This document shows positions 6,862 through 7,315 of a DNA stretch of 7,315 nt, one piece after another. The stretch's first letter is position 1. Every line of letters starts with the position of its first letter. Both the position numbers and the translations under genes were made by a program. Below the pieces are notes generated by a model. That model ran no database searches. It had not been told where the DNA came from and saw only the letters and a program-made list of their open reading frames with translations. The stretch is from Candidatus Rifleibacteriota bacterium (GTDB lineage: Bacteria; Riflebacteria; Ozemobacteria; Ozemobacterales; Ozemobacteraceae): positions 1-7,315 of the forward strand of contig JAKQKW010000446.1 in NCBI GenBank assembly GCA_029560455.1, given 5' to 3'.

Positions 6862-6896
6862 TTTTAGTGATGTCTCCTTGTTCAAATTGCCAGAGA

Positions 6897-6925
6897 ATTA
6901 TAGCACAGTATAAGAGAGCCGGCAG
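6897..6925 (-). promoter_or_regulatory. Extended -10 promoter for the secreted-protein gene
   Basis: The minus strand reads TGCTATAAT at 6905-6897: a perfect TATAAT with the TG of an extended -10. At 17-bp spacing the -35 position is CTGCCG (6920-6925), a poor match, as is usual for extended -10 promoters. Transcription would start near 6890, giving a leader of about 29 nt that carries AAGGAG (6874-6879) before the ATG at 6861. This also supports ATG 6861 over the TTG at 6885. Confidence 0.7.
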
Positions 6926-6929
6926 GCTC
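6916..6929 (-). repeat. Small GC-rich inverted repeat at the HIT gene stop codon
   Basis: GAGCC-TGCC-GGCTC is a perfect 5-bp dyad with a 4-nt loop, overlapping the TGA stop of the HIT gene and followed by TCTTAT. It could be a weak terminator for the HIT gene. It also covers the -35 position of the next promoter, so an operator role is possible. The stem is short and may be chance. Confidence 0.3.
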
Positions 6930-7315
6930 AAAATTTAAGATCGGCAAAAGCGTCTTTAAGCTTGTTCAGAGTTACCTGAGGATCTTCTATGATGATTTTA
7001 GCTCCGGCGGTAATATCGACGAAACCGAGTTCTCTATGGTAGCGCGGAACAACGTGCTGGTGCAGGTGTTCGATGCTTGCGCCCGAGGCTTCGCCAATGT
7101 TGAAGCCGATATTGAAACCGAGCGGCTGGTAAACAGACTCAAGGCGATCCATTGATGCGCTCAGAAGCTGGTGCATCTGCCTGTGCTCTTCGGGGTTGAG
7201 TTGTCTTGGGTCGGCTATGTGCCGCAACGGAAAAAGCAACAGGTGACCAGCATTATAGGGGTATAGATTGACGCAGGCCGCCACTGTCTCGTTTTTCCAG
7301 ATGGTGAGGTTTTTG
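6928..7315 (-). CDS. HIT-family nucleotide hydrolase/phosphorylase, 5'-truncated by the window edge
   Basis: HIT proteins cleave or transfer nucleoside-phosphate bonds through a histidine triad; this branch commonly acts on dinucleoside polyphosphates such as Ap4A in the cytoplasm. The triad HLHQHVVPRYH is clear, with the H-x-H-x-H codons at 7054-7068. Upstream are NLYPYNAGHLLLFPLRHIAD, the usual 'N-x-YPYNxGHLLxxPxRH' segment, and GFNIGFNIGEASGASIEHLH, the strand and turn before the triad. The frame stays open to the window edge (residues KNLTIWKNET precede the GTG at 7284). That GTG falls inside the conserved domain and is not the true start; the start, and any N-terminal zinc-binding cysteines, lie outside. 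FHIT/Ap4A-phosphorylase type is more likely than HinT from the VVPRYH context; the exact substrate cannot be read from the sequence. Confidence 0.93.
   Translation of the reverse strand, partial: KNLTIWKNETVAACVNLYPYNAGHLLLFPLRHIADPRQLNPEEHRQMHQLLSASMDRLESVYQPLGFNIGFNIGEASGASIEHLHQHVVPRYHRELGFVDITAGAKIIIEDPQVTLNKLKDAFADLKF

Noticed and set aside
6862..6885. Upstream TTG start giving a 225-aa secreted protein
   Set aside because: The TTG lies before AAGGAG (6874-6879), so the ribosome site would be inside the gene; ATG 6861 gives a normal signal peptide.
7066..7116. Apparent peptide duplication FNIGFNIG before the HIT triad
   Set aside because: HIT proteins commonly show an alternating N-x-G-x-N pattern here, so it is part of the fold and not a recent duplication.

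Overview
All the genes I can support lie on the minus strand, so the window reads right to left. The DNA looks close to half G+C by eye (not computed) and is packed with coding sequence. A DsbD thiol reductase and several proteins with cleavable signal peptides imply a Gram-negative-type (diderm) bacterium with a periplasm. The many TPR proteins, zinc-ribbon/TPR fusions and a pilin-like cysteine motif (CPxxGxY...CxxHG) recall deep-branching candidate phyla such as Riflebacteria. That placement is an impression, not a demonstration.

Layout in transcription order. (1) 7315-6928: a HIT-family nucleotide hydrolase/phosphorylase, its 5' end cut off by the window edge. (2) 6920-6897: a promoter with an extended -10 (TGCTATAAT), driving (3) 6861-6208: a 217-aa secreted protein I do not recognise. 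(4) 6207-6121: a short intergenic region with a strong 35-nt hairpin, four copies of the octamer ATCRGGCA and a weaker candidate promoter. (5) 6120-1: a tightly packed run of six genes (gaps of 2, 2, 3 and 16 bp, plus one 4-bp ATGA overlap). They encode a small four-helix membrane protein, a 133-aa orphan, a 776-aa zinc-ribbon/membrane-hairpin/TPR protein, a 382-aa exported TPR protein with an embedded pilin-like segment, NAD kinase (nadK), and the first 317 codons of DsbD (3' end beyond the window).

How they may work together: two housekeeping enzymes (NAD kinase, DsbD) sit at the end of an operon whose first four members look like an uncharacterised envelope module. The zinc-ribbon TPR protein would place a large TPR scaffold on the cytoplasmic face of the inner membrane. 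The 382-aa protein would place TPRs and a cysteine-containing pilin-like segment in the periplasm, where DsbD-supplied reductant could act on its cysteines. The cooperation is inference from operon structure and predicted topology. There is no gene-free stretch longer than 300 bases, and I see no mobile element, CRISPR array, tRNA or rRNA.
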